A DNA stretch of 64,000 nucleotides, taken from assembly GCA_965199585.1 (NCBI GenBank), contig CBDASI010000002.1, positions 1,240,001-1,304,000 of the forward strand, read 5' to 3'. The translations under genes and the position numbers were made by a program. Numbering within the stretch: position 1 is the first letter of the stretch; each line of letters opens with the position of its first letter. Of this stretch, positions 17,888 to 25,315 are shown piece after piece. This DNA comes from JAVVHH01 sp965199585. Its GTDB lineage: Bacteria; Pseudomonadota; Alphaproteobacteria; Acetobacterales; Acetobacteraceae. The notes below the pieces were generated by a model that was not told the DNA's origin, made no database searches, and was given only the letters and a program-made list of their open reading frames with translations.

Positions 17888-17937
17888 CAGACGAGCTGCG
17901 ACGCTCGCCTGCCATGCTTAGTTTAGCTGAGAGCGCG

Positions 17938-18891
17938 TTAACCCAGGATCTTCCGACTCGCGTCGACCAGCTCGCGCACCGACGCGCAGCTTTTCTCGAA
18001 CGCAGCCTTCTCCTCGGGATTGAGTTCGATCTCGACGATCCGCTCCACGCCGCCGGCCCCGATCACCACCGGCACGCCGACATACATGTCGCTCATGCCA
18101 TACTCGCCGTTCAGATGCGCCGCCGCCGGCAACACCCGCTTCTTATCCAGTAGGTAGCTCTCCGCCATCGCAATTGCCGAGGCGGCCGGGGCATAGAAGG
18201 CGCTGCCCTTCTCGAGCAGCTTGACGATCTCACCGCCGCCATTCGCGGTCCGAGCGCAGATCGCGTCGATCTTCTCCTGCGTCGACCAACCCATCTTGAT
18301 CAGGTCCGGCACCGGAATGCCGGCGACCGTGCTGTAACGCACCAACGGCACCATCGTGTCGCCGTGCCCGCCGAGCACGAACGCGGTCACATCCTCGACC
18401 GACACGTTGAACTCGTGCGCCAGGAATAGCCGGAATCGCGAGCTGTCCAGCACGCCGGCCATTCCGACCACCTTATGCGGCGGCAGGCCTGACTTCTGCT
18501 GCATCACCCACACCATCGCGTCGAGCGGGTTGGTGATGACGATGACGAACGCGTCGGGGCAATACTGCTTAATGCCTTCGGCCACCGTCGCGATCACGCC
18601 GGCATTCTTGCCGATCAGGTCATCGCGGCTCATGCCCGGCATCCGCGGGAAGCCGGCGGTCACGATCACCACGTCAGAACCGGCGATCGCGGCATAATCG
18701 CTGCCACCGACCATGTGGCTGTCGAACCCGTCGACCGGGCCGGACTGCATGATGTCGAGCGCCTTGCCCGCCGCTACGCCGCCGAACACGTCGAACAGGG
18801 CGATGTCGCCCAACTGCTTCAAGCCGATCAGATGGGCGAGCGTGCCGCCGATATTGCCAGCGCCGATGAGCGCGATTTTATTGCGTGCCAT
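17938..18891 (-). CDS. mdh: Malate dehydrogenase
   Basis: The 317-residue protein is of the LDH-like malate dehydrogenase type used by alphaproteobacteria. The NAD-binding loop is IGAGNIGGTLAHLIG. The substrate loop Arg is in TAGFPRMPGMSRDDL, the Asp-Arg region in VLDSSRFRLFLAHEF, and the catalytic His in VLGGHGDTMVPL. It oxidises malate to oxaloacetate. It lies upstream of sucA (108-base gap) and downstream of zapE in the same direction. The usual alphaproteobacterial order mdh-sucC-sucD-sucA is shortened here: sucC and sucD are absent. Confidence 0.97.
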   Translation of the reverse strand: MARNKIALIGAGNIGGTLAHLIGLKQLGDIALFDVFGGVAAGKALDIMQSGPVDGFDSHMVGGSDYAAIAGSDVVIVTAGFPRMPGMSRDDLIGKNAGVIATVAEGIKQYCPDAFVIVITNPLDAMVWVMQQKSGLPPHKVVGMAGVLDSSRFRLFLAHEFNVSVEDVTAFVLGGHGDTMVPLVRYSTVAGIPVPDLIKMGWSTQEKIDAICARTANGGGEIVKLLEKGSAFYAPAASAIAMAESYLLDKKRVLPAAAHLNGEYGMSDMYVGVPVVIGAGGVERIVEIELNPEEKAAFEKSCASVRELVDASRKILG

Positions 18892-18995
18892 TTGGAATTC
18901 CCGCGTCCAGGAGGTTCTGCGCCCAATCGGGCGCCCGGCCGTCCGGAGGGTGTGGGTTGCTAACCCATGAATCCATTACGGGCAAGGCGCTGGCG

Positions 18996-20192
18996 TCATG
19001 TCAGATGGGGCAGGGCGAGATACTCTTCGCTCTGCATCTCGAGCAGGCGCGATGCCGTCCGGCGAAAGGCCGCCGCACCATCGCCGGCCTCATAGAGCTG
19101 ATCCGGCAGCGCCGCAGCGCTCGCCACCAGCTTGACCCGGTGCTCGTACAACTCATCCACCAGGGTGATGAACCGCCGCGCCGCGTCATGGTTCTCCGGC
19201 GACAACTGTGGCACGTCGTCCAGGATCAGGGTCTGGTAATGCGTTGCCAACGCCCCGTAATCGCCAGCGCCCAGCGCCTGGCGGCACAGCCCGTCGAAGT
19301 CGAACCGCGCGACCCCGCCGGCCGCGATCGGCACCGTTAACGTGTGGCCCGAGACCTGCAGCCGTTCCGCTTTCGGGGTCGCGCGCGCGGACAATCGCGT
19401 GAACGCCTCGTCCAGCACCACCCGCGTCTCGGCCCCAGCCGGCACATGCCACGTCGAGAGCATCTGCAGCCGCTGCCGCCGAAAGTCGCGGTTGCCACCC
19501 ATGATCAACAGGTCGAGATATTGCTTGATCAACGCGATGAACGGCAAGAAAGCGTCGCGGCCGGGCTGGCCGGCGAACAGATCGTCCGGCGCGGTGTTGC
19601 TGGTGGCAACGACGACGACGCCGCGCGCGAACAGGGCCTTGAACAGCCGCCCCAGGATCATGGCGTCAGCGATGTCGTTGACCTGGAACTCGTCAAAACA
19701 GAGCAATGATGCTTCGGCGGCGATTTGATCGGCCAGCGGCGGGATCGGGTCGTCCGACCCCGGATCGGCCAACCGCTCCGGCTGCCGACGCCAGGCATGG
19801 ATGCGGCGATGCGCCTCTTGCATAAAGGCGTTGAAGTGGATGCGGCGCTTCTTCTCCACTTCGGCTGCGGCGAAGAACAAGTCCATCAGCATCGACTTTC
19901 CGCGGCCCACGTCACCGACGAGGTAAAGCCCGTGCGGGTAGCTTTCCGGAATATCGTCGGGCGGCGTTTTGCGGCCGAGAAGGCGGCTGAACAGGCCCGA
20001 TGGTGCCGCATGATGCGGCTGCGGCACGTAGCCACGCAGCCGCTTCCACAACGTCTGCAGCCGTTCGACCGCCGCGGCCTGCGACGGATCGGACACCAAC
20101 TCTCCCGCCGCGATCTTGGCGCGGAACGCCGGGAGCGGCCCACGCGAAGGATCGGCCACCACAGCCTGGCTGTCGCCTACGTAATCTGGCAC
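18996..20192 (-). CDS. zapE: Cell division ATPase ZapE (AFG1 family)
   Basis: This is a 398-residue AFG1/ZapE-type AAA ATPase. Walker A is in LYLVGDVGRGKSMLMDLFF, followed by RIHFNAFMQEAHRRIHAWR, Walker B LLCFDEFQVNDIADAMIL, and sensor motif VVVATSNTAP. C-terminal motifs FDFDGLCRQALGAGDYGAL and RFITLVDELYEHRVKL are characteristic. ZapE associates with the FtsZ ring in Escherichia coli, and eukaryotic relatives act in mitochondrial proteostasis. Its place immediately upstream of mdh recurs in related alphaproteobacteria. Length is normal. Confidence 0.93.
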   Translation of the reverse strand: MPDYVGDSQAVVADPSRGPLPAFRAKIAAGELVSDPSQAAAVERLQTLWKRLRGYVPQPHHAAPSGLFSRLLGRKTPPDDIPESYPHGLYLVGDVGRGKSMLMDLFFAAAEVEKKRRIHFNAFMQEAHRRIHAWRRQPERLADPGSDDPIPPLADQIAAEASLLCFDEFQVNDIADAMILGRLFKALFARGVVVVATSNTAPDDLFAGQPGRDAFLPFIALIKQYLDLLIMGGNRDFRRQRLQMLSTWHVPAGAETRVVLDEAFTRLSARATPKAERLQVSGHTLTVPIAAGGVARFDFDGLCRQALGAGDYGALATHYQTLILDDVPQLSPENHDAARRFITLVDELYEHRVKLVASAAALPDQLYEAGDGAAAFRRTASRLLEMQSEEYLALPHLT

Positions 20193-20322
20193 GCGATGAG
20201 AACGCTCACTGTTGTCACGTTATCAATCGTCGCTTCCACGCTCGAACTCAAGATGCTGCACTTGCGAGATAGCCTAAATGTAAGTTGCAACCGGGTTCTG
20301 GTCGCAGATATGTAGGCCGATC

Positions 20323-20955
20323 ATGATCCAATTAGATTACCAAAAGCTTGACGCCACGCCGGTCGCCACGGTGCCGTTCCGCCACGTGGTGATCCCAAGT
20401 TTCGTACCCGCAACCGTCCTGCCCGATGTCGTCAGCGGCCTGCCTAAGCTTGAGAAGGGCGGCTCGTTTCCGACCGGCGGGCTGCGCCTCGGCACCGCGG
20501 CACGAGCGCTGATGGAGGAACTCGAGGGCGACCGCTTCCGGGCCGCCGTTGCGAAGAAGTTCGACCTAGAACTCGACGGTGCGCCGGTGATGGTCACCTT
20601 GCGCGGCCAGTCGCGCGAGAAAGACGGCCGTATTCATACCGACAGCACCGCCAAGCGCGTGACCGTCCTGCTTTATCTCAATCCGGAGACGGAAGCTTGG
20701 GCAAAGCAAGAAGGCTGCCTACGCCTACTCCGTCGGCCGGACGATCTAGAAGATTACGCTGTTGAAGTGCCGCCGGTAAACGGGTCGCTACTCGTGTTCC
20801 CGAACGGTCCGACCACGTGGCATGGTCACAAGCAGTTCGTCGGGCGTCGCCATGTCGTGCAGCTCAATTACATGACCACCGACGATAAGGCACGGTATGA
20901 GATGCGCCGCCACAAGTTCTCGGCCTTCATCAAACGTCTGACCCTCGCGGCATAA
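20323..20955 (+). CDS. 2-oxoglutarate/Fe(II) oxygenase family protein
   Basis: The 210-residue protein has the jelly-roll oxygenase signature. A metal-binding H-x-D motif lies in DGRIHTDSTAKRVTVLLYLN (His105, Asp107). A distal His falls in the WHGHKQFVGRRHVV segment (about residue 167 or 169), followed by arginines that would hold the 2-oxoglutarate carboxylate. No signal peptide is present. The substrate is unknown; bacterial relatives hydroxylate proteins or small molecules. It starts 130 bases from divergent zapE and is convergent with the phosphatase gene, with a 3-base gap between stops. Confidence 0.8.
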   Translation: MIQLDYQKLDATPVATVPFRHVVIPSFVPATVLPDVVSGLPKLEKGGSFPTGGLRLGTAARALMEELEGDRFRAAVAKKFDLELDGAPVMVTLRGQSREKDGRIHTDSTAKRVTVLLYLNPETEAWAKQEGCLRLLRRPDDLEDYAVEVPPVNGSLLVFPNGPTTWHGHKQFVGRRHVVQLNYMTTDDKARYEMRRHKFSAFIKRLTLAA

Positions 20956-20958
20956 CGG

Positions 20959-21624
20959 CTACTCGCGCTTCAGCACCTTGTCGGTGATGAAAGTCGCGAG
21001 CCCGCCGGCGACGAAGTCGCGCTTCAACTGCGCCTCATCATACTCCGTTTCGACCCATCGCATGAACGGGATGCGTCCTTCGGCCTGCTCGGCGTAGCGC
21101 AGGAAGAACGCATCCAAGATACCGGTTCGGGCGCTGTTAAAGTGTCCGAAGCGCCAGGAGAGTTGCTTCAGAGCGTCCTGGGCCGTGCCGCCTTCGAACA
21201 TCACGGCGAGCCCAGACGCGAGGCCAGCTCGATCGGCGCCGGACTTGCAGTGCATCAGCGCGGGAAATTGAATCTCTCGCCACAATGCAGCGAACCGAAG
21301 GATGCGGTCGCGATGCGGCGCCCCTCGGCTTTCAAATGCCATGTCGATATGGATCAAGCCGAGAGACGCGGCCGTCTCGCGCGAGAGTGCATCCGAACCG
21401 CAGAACCGTGGTCCGCGCAGGTTGATCAGCGTCTTCAACCGCAATCGCTCCGACGCGGCTCGCAAGTGACCCGGCGTCGGATGATTCGAACGATACAGCC
21501 GACCCGGCAACACCTCGTTGAAATTGGTCCAGACGGTTCGGAAGATTCCATGATCAACTAGCAGACTATCGCGCCAGGCAACGATCCGCCCGGCGCGCGT
21601 CGTCAGATCACCATGGAACGCCAT
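20959..21624 (-). CDS. Dual-specificity/tyrosine phosphatase-like protein
   Basis: The 221-residue protein has a cysteine-phosphatase loop HCKSGADRAG (Cys126, Arg132), matching C-x5-R. Upstream RLYRSNHPTPGHL and LKTLINLRGPRF resemble the DSP/PTP-like family also found beside lipopolysaccharide kinases. The general acid is probably an aspartate near residue 94. There is no signal peptide, so it is cytoplasmic. The substrate could be a phosphoprotein or a phosphorylated sugar/lipid. It lies 13 bases after the sdhB stop in the same direction, so it may ride on the sdh transcript. Confidence 0.8.
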   Translation of the reverse strand: MAFHGDLTTRAGRIVAWRDSLLVDHGIFRTVWTNFNEVLPGRLYRSNHPTPGHLRAASERLRLKTLINLRGPRFCGSDALSRETAASLGLIHIDMAFESRGAPHRDRILRFAALWREIQFPALMHCKSGADRAGLASGLAVMFEGGTAQDALKQLSWRFGHFNSARTGILDAFFLRYAEQAEGRIPFMRWVETEYDEAQLKRDFVAGGLATFITDKVLKRE

Positions 21625-21637
21625 GGCCGGGCTGGGC

Positions 21638-22420
21638 TCAGCCTTTTCGTTCGACGAGTAACTGCTTGATTTCGCCGATCGCTTTCGCCGGGTTGAGCCC
21701 TTTTGGGCACGATTGGGTACAGTTCATGATCGTGTGGCAACGATACAGCTTGTAGGGATCCTCTAGCCCATCGAGCCGGTCGCCCATGTGCTCGTCGCGG
21801 CTGTCAGCGATCCAGCGATAAGCCTGGAGCAAGACGGCAGGGCCGAGATAGCGATCGCCGTTCCACCAATAGCTGGGGCACGACGTCGTGCAGCAGAAGC
21901 AAAGGATGCATTCCCACAAGCCGTCGAGCTTGGCACGTTCTTCCTTGCTCTGAAGGCGCTCGGCATCGGGGGGAGGGGGCGTATCTGCCTTCAGCCAAGG
22001 CTCGACGCTGCGGAGCTGAGCGTAAATCTGCGACAGATCCGGAACGAGATCCTTGACGACGGCCATATGAGGAAGCGGATAGATCCGAACCGCGCCCTCG
22101 ACGTCGGCGTGCGCCTTAAGGCATGCTAACGTATTGCTGCCGTCGATGTTCATCGAGCAGGACCCACAAATCCCCTCGCGGCAAGAGCGCCGAAATGTCA
22201 GGGACGGATCAACCTCGTTTTTGATATAGATGAGCGCGTCCAGGACCATCGGGCCGACTTTGTCCATGTCGAGCTCGAACGTGTCGATCCGGGGATTCTG
22301 GCCATCGTCGGGATTCCAACGGTAGACCGAGAAGTTCTTCGTATTGGTCGCACCGGCGGGGGCCTTATGGGTCACCCCCGCAGTCATGCGGCTGTTCTTG
22401 GGAAGCGTGAAGACGGCCAT
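21638..22420 (-). CDS. sdhB: Succinate dehydrogenase iron-sulfur subunit
   Basis: The 260-residue protein carries all three cluster motifs: the [2Fe-2S] ligands in CREGICGSCSMNIDGSNTLAC read across about residues 80-100, and the [4Fe-4S] and [3Fe-4S] ligands in CILCFCCTTSCPSYWW and CHTIMNCTQSCPKGLNP. It passes electrons from the flavin of SdhA to quinone. It is the last of the sdhC-D-A-B run, 30 bases after sdhA. Length is normal for the alphaproteobacterial form. Confidence 0.98.
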   Translation of the reverse strand: MAVFTLPKNSRMTAGVTHKAPAGATNTKNFSVYRWNPDDGQNPRIDTFELDMDKVGPMVLDALIYIKNEVDPSLTFRRSCREGICGSCSMNIDGSNTLACLKAHADVEGAVRIYPLPHMAVVKDLVPDLSQIYAQLRSVEPWLKADTPPPPDAERLQSKEERAKLDGLWECILCFCCTTSCPSYWWNGDRYLGPAVLLQAYRWIADSRDEHMGDRLDGLEDPYKLYRCHTIMNCTQSCPKGLNPAKAIGEIKQLLVERKG

Positions 22421-22450
22421 GATCGTCCTTCGATTTCGTCGAGACGCGCG

Positions 22451-24259
22451 TTAGTAAACGCGCTTTTTCGGGGGAAACACGCTGACCTCGTTGGTCAACG
22501 TCTGCAATTTCACATCACGATAGGCTAGGTCGACATCGCCGTTCGGCTTCAGCCAGGCGAGCGTATGCTTCATCCAGTTCTCGTCATCCCGATCTGGGAA
22601 ATCGTCATGCGCGTGAGCACCGCGGCTTTCCTGGCGCGCCTCAGCCGAGACCATTGTGGTCATGCTGTTGTCCATCAGATTACCGAACTCTAGCGCTTCC
22701 AACAGGTCTGTATTGAAGATTAGGCTACGGTCGACGACGCGCATGTCGTCCATCCCCGCCCACAGGTTCCTAACCTTCTGCACGCCTTCCTTGAGGCTTG
22801 CGCTGTTTCGATACACTGCCGCATGGGCCTGCATCGTCTTCTGTAGCTCGAGACGCATCGTGGACGTGTTGGTGCTGCCCTTGGCATTGCGCATCCGGTC
22901 GAAACGGTCGAGCGCATTGTCACCGGCCTTGGGCGGCAGCGGCGCCTGGCTGGCGCCGGGCTTGATGATCTCGGCAGCCCGGTGCGCCGCAGCGCGGCCG
23001 AACACGACGAGGTCCAGCAGCGAGTTGGTTCCGAGCCGGTTGGCACCGTGCACGGAGACGCACGCCGCCTCGCCGACCGCCATCAGCCCGGGCACGACCG
23101 CGTCGGGGTTTTCAGCCGTCGGACGCAGCACCTCGGTGCGGAAGTTCGTCGGCACGCCGCCCATGTTGTAGTGAACGGTCGGCAGGACCGGGATCGGCTG
23201 TTTTGTCACGTCGACGCCAGCGAACACCTTGGCCGTTTCGCTGATCCCCGGCAGACGCTCGTGCAACAACTCGGCGCCGAGATGCTCGAGGTGCAGGTTG
23301 ATATGGTCCTTATTAGGCCCGACACCGCGCCCGGCGTTTATCTCTAGTGTCATGGATCGCGATACGACGTCCCGGCTCGCAAGATCTTTCGCCGAGGGAG
23401 CATAACGCTCCATAAAGCGCTCGCCCTCGGAGTTGGTAAGGTAACCGCCTTCGCCGCGGCTGCCTTCGGTGATCAAGCAACCGGATCCGTATATGCCGGT
23501 GGGATGGAACTGCACGAATTCCATGTCCTGCATTGGGATGCCGGCTCGCATCGCCATGCCGTTGCCGTCGCCTGTGCAGATATGCGCCGAGGTGCAGGAG
23601 AAGTAGGCGCGGCCATAGCCGCCCGTGGCCAGCACAACCGACTGAGCACGGAAACGGTGCATCGTGCCATCCTCGAGGCACCATGCCATTACACCACGAC
23701 AGGCGCCGTCTTCCATGATCAGGTCGAGCGCGATGTATTCGACGAAGAACTCAACTTCGTGCTTCAGGCTCTGCTGATAAAGCGTGTGTAGGATCGCGTG
23801 TCCGGTACGGTCGGCTGCGGCACAGGCGCGCATCGCGGGCGTCTTGCCATAATCCATCATGTGACCGCCGAACGGGCGCTGATAGATGCGGCCGTCTTCC
23901 GTGCGGCTGAACGGCACGCCGTAATGTTCGAGCTCATAGACGGCCGGGATCGCCTCGCGACACATGTATTCGATCGCGTCTTGATCGCCGAGCCAGTCGG
24001 AACCTTTCACGGTATCGTACATGTGCCAGCGCCAATCATCCTCGCCCATGTTGCCGAGCGCCGCGCCGATGCCGCCCTGCGCAGCCACGGTATGGCTTCG
24101 GGTGGGGAACACCTTGGTCAAGCACGCGGTTCGCAGCCCGGCTGCCCCCATGCCAAGGGTCGCGCGCAATCCGGCCCCGCCGGCGCCTACCACCACGACG
24201 TCATACGTGTGGTCAATGACGGTATAGGCCCGGGGGGAGGGAGAGCTGATGGCGTTCAT
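22451..24259 (-). CDS. sdhA: Succinate dehydrogenase flavoprotein subunit
   Basis: The 602-residue protein has the FAD-binding start YDVVVVGAGGAGLRATLGMG and the covalent-flavin His in RSHTVAAQGGIGAALG. Substrate-site sequences include YNMGGVPTNFRTEV and the catalytic-Arg region ASRDVVSRSMTLEI. The C-terminal RQESRGAHAHDDFPDRDD is typical. It oxidises succinate to fumarate in complex II. It lies between sdhD (34-base gap) and sdhB. Nothing appears truncated. Confidence 0.98.
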   Translation of the reverse strand: MNAISSPSPRAYTVIDHTYDVVVVGAGGAGLRATLGMGAAGLRTACLTKVFPTRSHTVAAQGGIGAALGNMGEDDWRWHMYDTVKGSDWLGDQDAIEYMCREAIPAVYELEHYGVPFSRTEDGRIYQRPFGGHMMDYGKTPAMRACAAADRTGHAILHTLYQQSLKHEVEFFVEYIALDLIMEDGACRGVMAWCLEDGTMHRFRAQSVVLATGGYGRAYFSCTSAHICTGDGNGMAMRAGIPMQDMEFVQFHPTGIYGSGCLITEGSRGEGGYLTNSEGERFMERYAPSAKDLASRDVVSRSMTLEINAGRGVGPNKDHINLHLEHLGAELLHERLPGISETAKVFAGVDVTKQPIPVLPTVHYNMGGVPTNFRTEVLRPTAENPDAVVPGLMAVGEAACVSVHGANRLGTNSLLDLVVFGRAAAHRAAEIIKPGASQAPLPPKAGDNALDRFDRMRNAKGSTNTSTMRLELQKTMQAHAAVYRNSASLKEGVQKVRNLWAGMDDMRVVDRSLIFNTDLLEALEFGNLMDNSMTTMVSAEARQESRGAHAHDDFPDRDDENWMKHTLAWLKPNGDVDLAYRDVKLQTLTNEVSVFPPKKRVY

Positions 24260-24293
24260 TTACGAAGATCCTCGTATCGATGCACTCGGGCGG

Positions 24294-24704
24294 TCAGGCC
24301 AGAGCAAGCTTCAGCACTGAGATGGCAGCGATCAGCCCGAGCATAAGGGCTACACCCTTATTGATGAGCAGGTAGATCATCAGCTTTTTAGGATTGGGCG
24401 TGTAATCCTCGAGCACGACTTGGATGCCGAGTTGCATATGGTGGAACGTCATCGCCACAAGTGCCAGCAACAATGCCGCGTTGATCGGATTGCCGACCCA
24501 TCCCGCAACCACCGGCTGGGCTGCACCCACAAGGCGCAACATGCTGATGACGAACCAGATCGTCAGGGGCACCAGCGCGATGGAGGTGAGCCGTTCGGCG
24601 CGCCAGTGATGCACGCCGGCATGTCCGGAACCCACGCCGCGGGCTCGGCCGAGCGGCGAGCGCATAACCCGGATGGCCACGCGCGGATTGGTTTGATCGC
24701 TCAC
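24294..24704 (-). CDS. sdhD: Succinate dehydrogenase membrane anchor SdhD
   Basis: The 136-residue protein has three predicted membrane helices: LTSIALVPLTIWFVISMLRL, AALLLALVAMTFHHMQLGIQ and VALMLGLIAAISVLKLALA. The heme/quinone-side His lies in TFHHMQLGIQVVLEDY, conserved in SdhD. The GTG at 24704 overlaps the sdhC stop (GTGA), the expected translational coupling. The frame extends further upstream only as an antisense-like Arg/Gly-rich shadow of sdhC. Confidence 0.93.
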   Translation of the reverse strand: MSDQTNPRVAIRVMRSPLGRARGVGSGHAGVHHWRAERLTSIALVPLTIWFVISMLRLVGAAQPVVAGWVGNPINAALLLALVAMTFHHMQLGIQVVLEDYTPNPKKLMIYLLINKGVALMLGLIAAISVLKLALA

Positions 24705-25138
24705 CGCGGCCACACCGCGACGCCGATGACCCAGACAACGATCGTCGAGACCACCGTCGCGATGACCGCGGCCCAACCGCTCTTGTGCGTTGCTTCCAGC
24801 GAGTATCCGTAACCTGCGTCCCAGGCGAGATGCCGCAGGCCACCGAAGAAATGATAGAACAGCGACGCCGTCCAGCCGAACAGGACGAACAAGCCGATCC
24901 ACGACCCGACGAACCCCTGCACCCGGGCGAAAGCGGCCGGACCGCTGGCGGCGGCGGCGAGCCACCACACGAGCAACAACGTGCCGACCGAACTGGCGAT
25001 CCCGGTCACGCGGTTCATGATGGACAGAACCGACGTGATCTGCGGCGAGTAAACTTCGAGGTGCGGGGAGAGCGGTCGACTGACCAGCTTGCCCTCGCTC
25101 GTATGCGCCACCATCAGCGCGTCACGGACATCCTGCAT
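24701..25138 (-). CDS. sdhC: Succinate dehydrogenase cytochrome b556 subunit SdhC
   Basis: The 145-residue protein carries the SdhC signature RPLSPHLEVYSPQITSVLSI followed by the Ser/Arg helix RVTGIASSVGTLLL. The heme-ligand His region is FYHFFGGLRHLAWDAGYG. Three membrane helices are apparent. It is the first gene of the sdhCDAB operon; its promoter should lie in the 177-base gap shared with divergent hpnN. Confidence 0.95.
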   Translation of the reverse strand: MQDVRDALMVAHTSEGKLVSRPLSPHLEVYSPQITSVLSIMNRVTGIASSVGTLLLVWWLAAAASGPAAFARVQGFVGSWIGLFVLFGWTASLFYHFFGGLRHLAWDAGYGYSLEATHKSGWAAVIATVVSTIVVWVIGVAVWPR

Positions 25139-25174
25139 CGGAAAAAGCTACTCCCGTCGGCCACGACTGAAACA

Positions 25175-25186
25175 ACGACATGTCGT
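25175..25186. promoter_or_regulatory. 12-bp perfect palindrome between sdhC and hpnN
   Basis: ACGACATGTCGT is fully self-complementary and stands 37 bases upstream of the sdhC start and 130 upstream of hpnN, in the only divergent promoter region here. A dimeric regulator site is possible; none can be named, and a chance palindrome in GC-rich DNA is not excluded. Confidence 0.3.
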
Positions 25187-25315
25187 ATCCGGTGACTTGG
25201 CGCCGGTCAACGCGAACGCAACTGCACTGCAACAAAGAACCAATGATGAACTTGCCCTCGAGCCTCCCATGGCCGATGTGGAGCGCTCAGTATGACGACC
25301 AAGGATTAAAGACGG

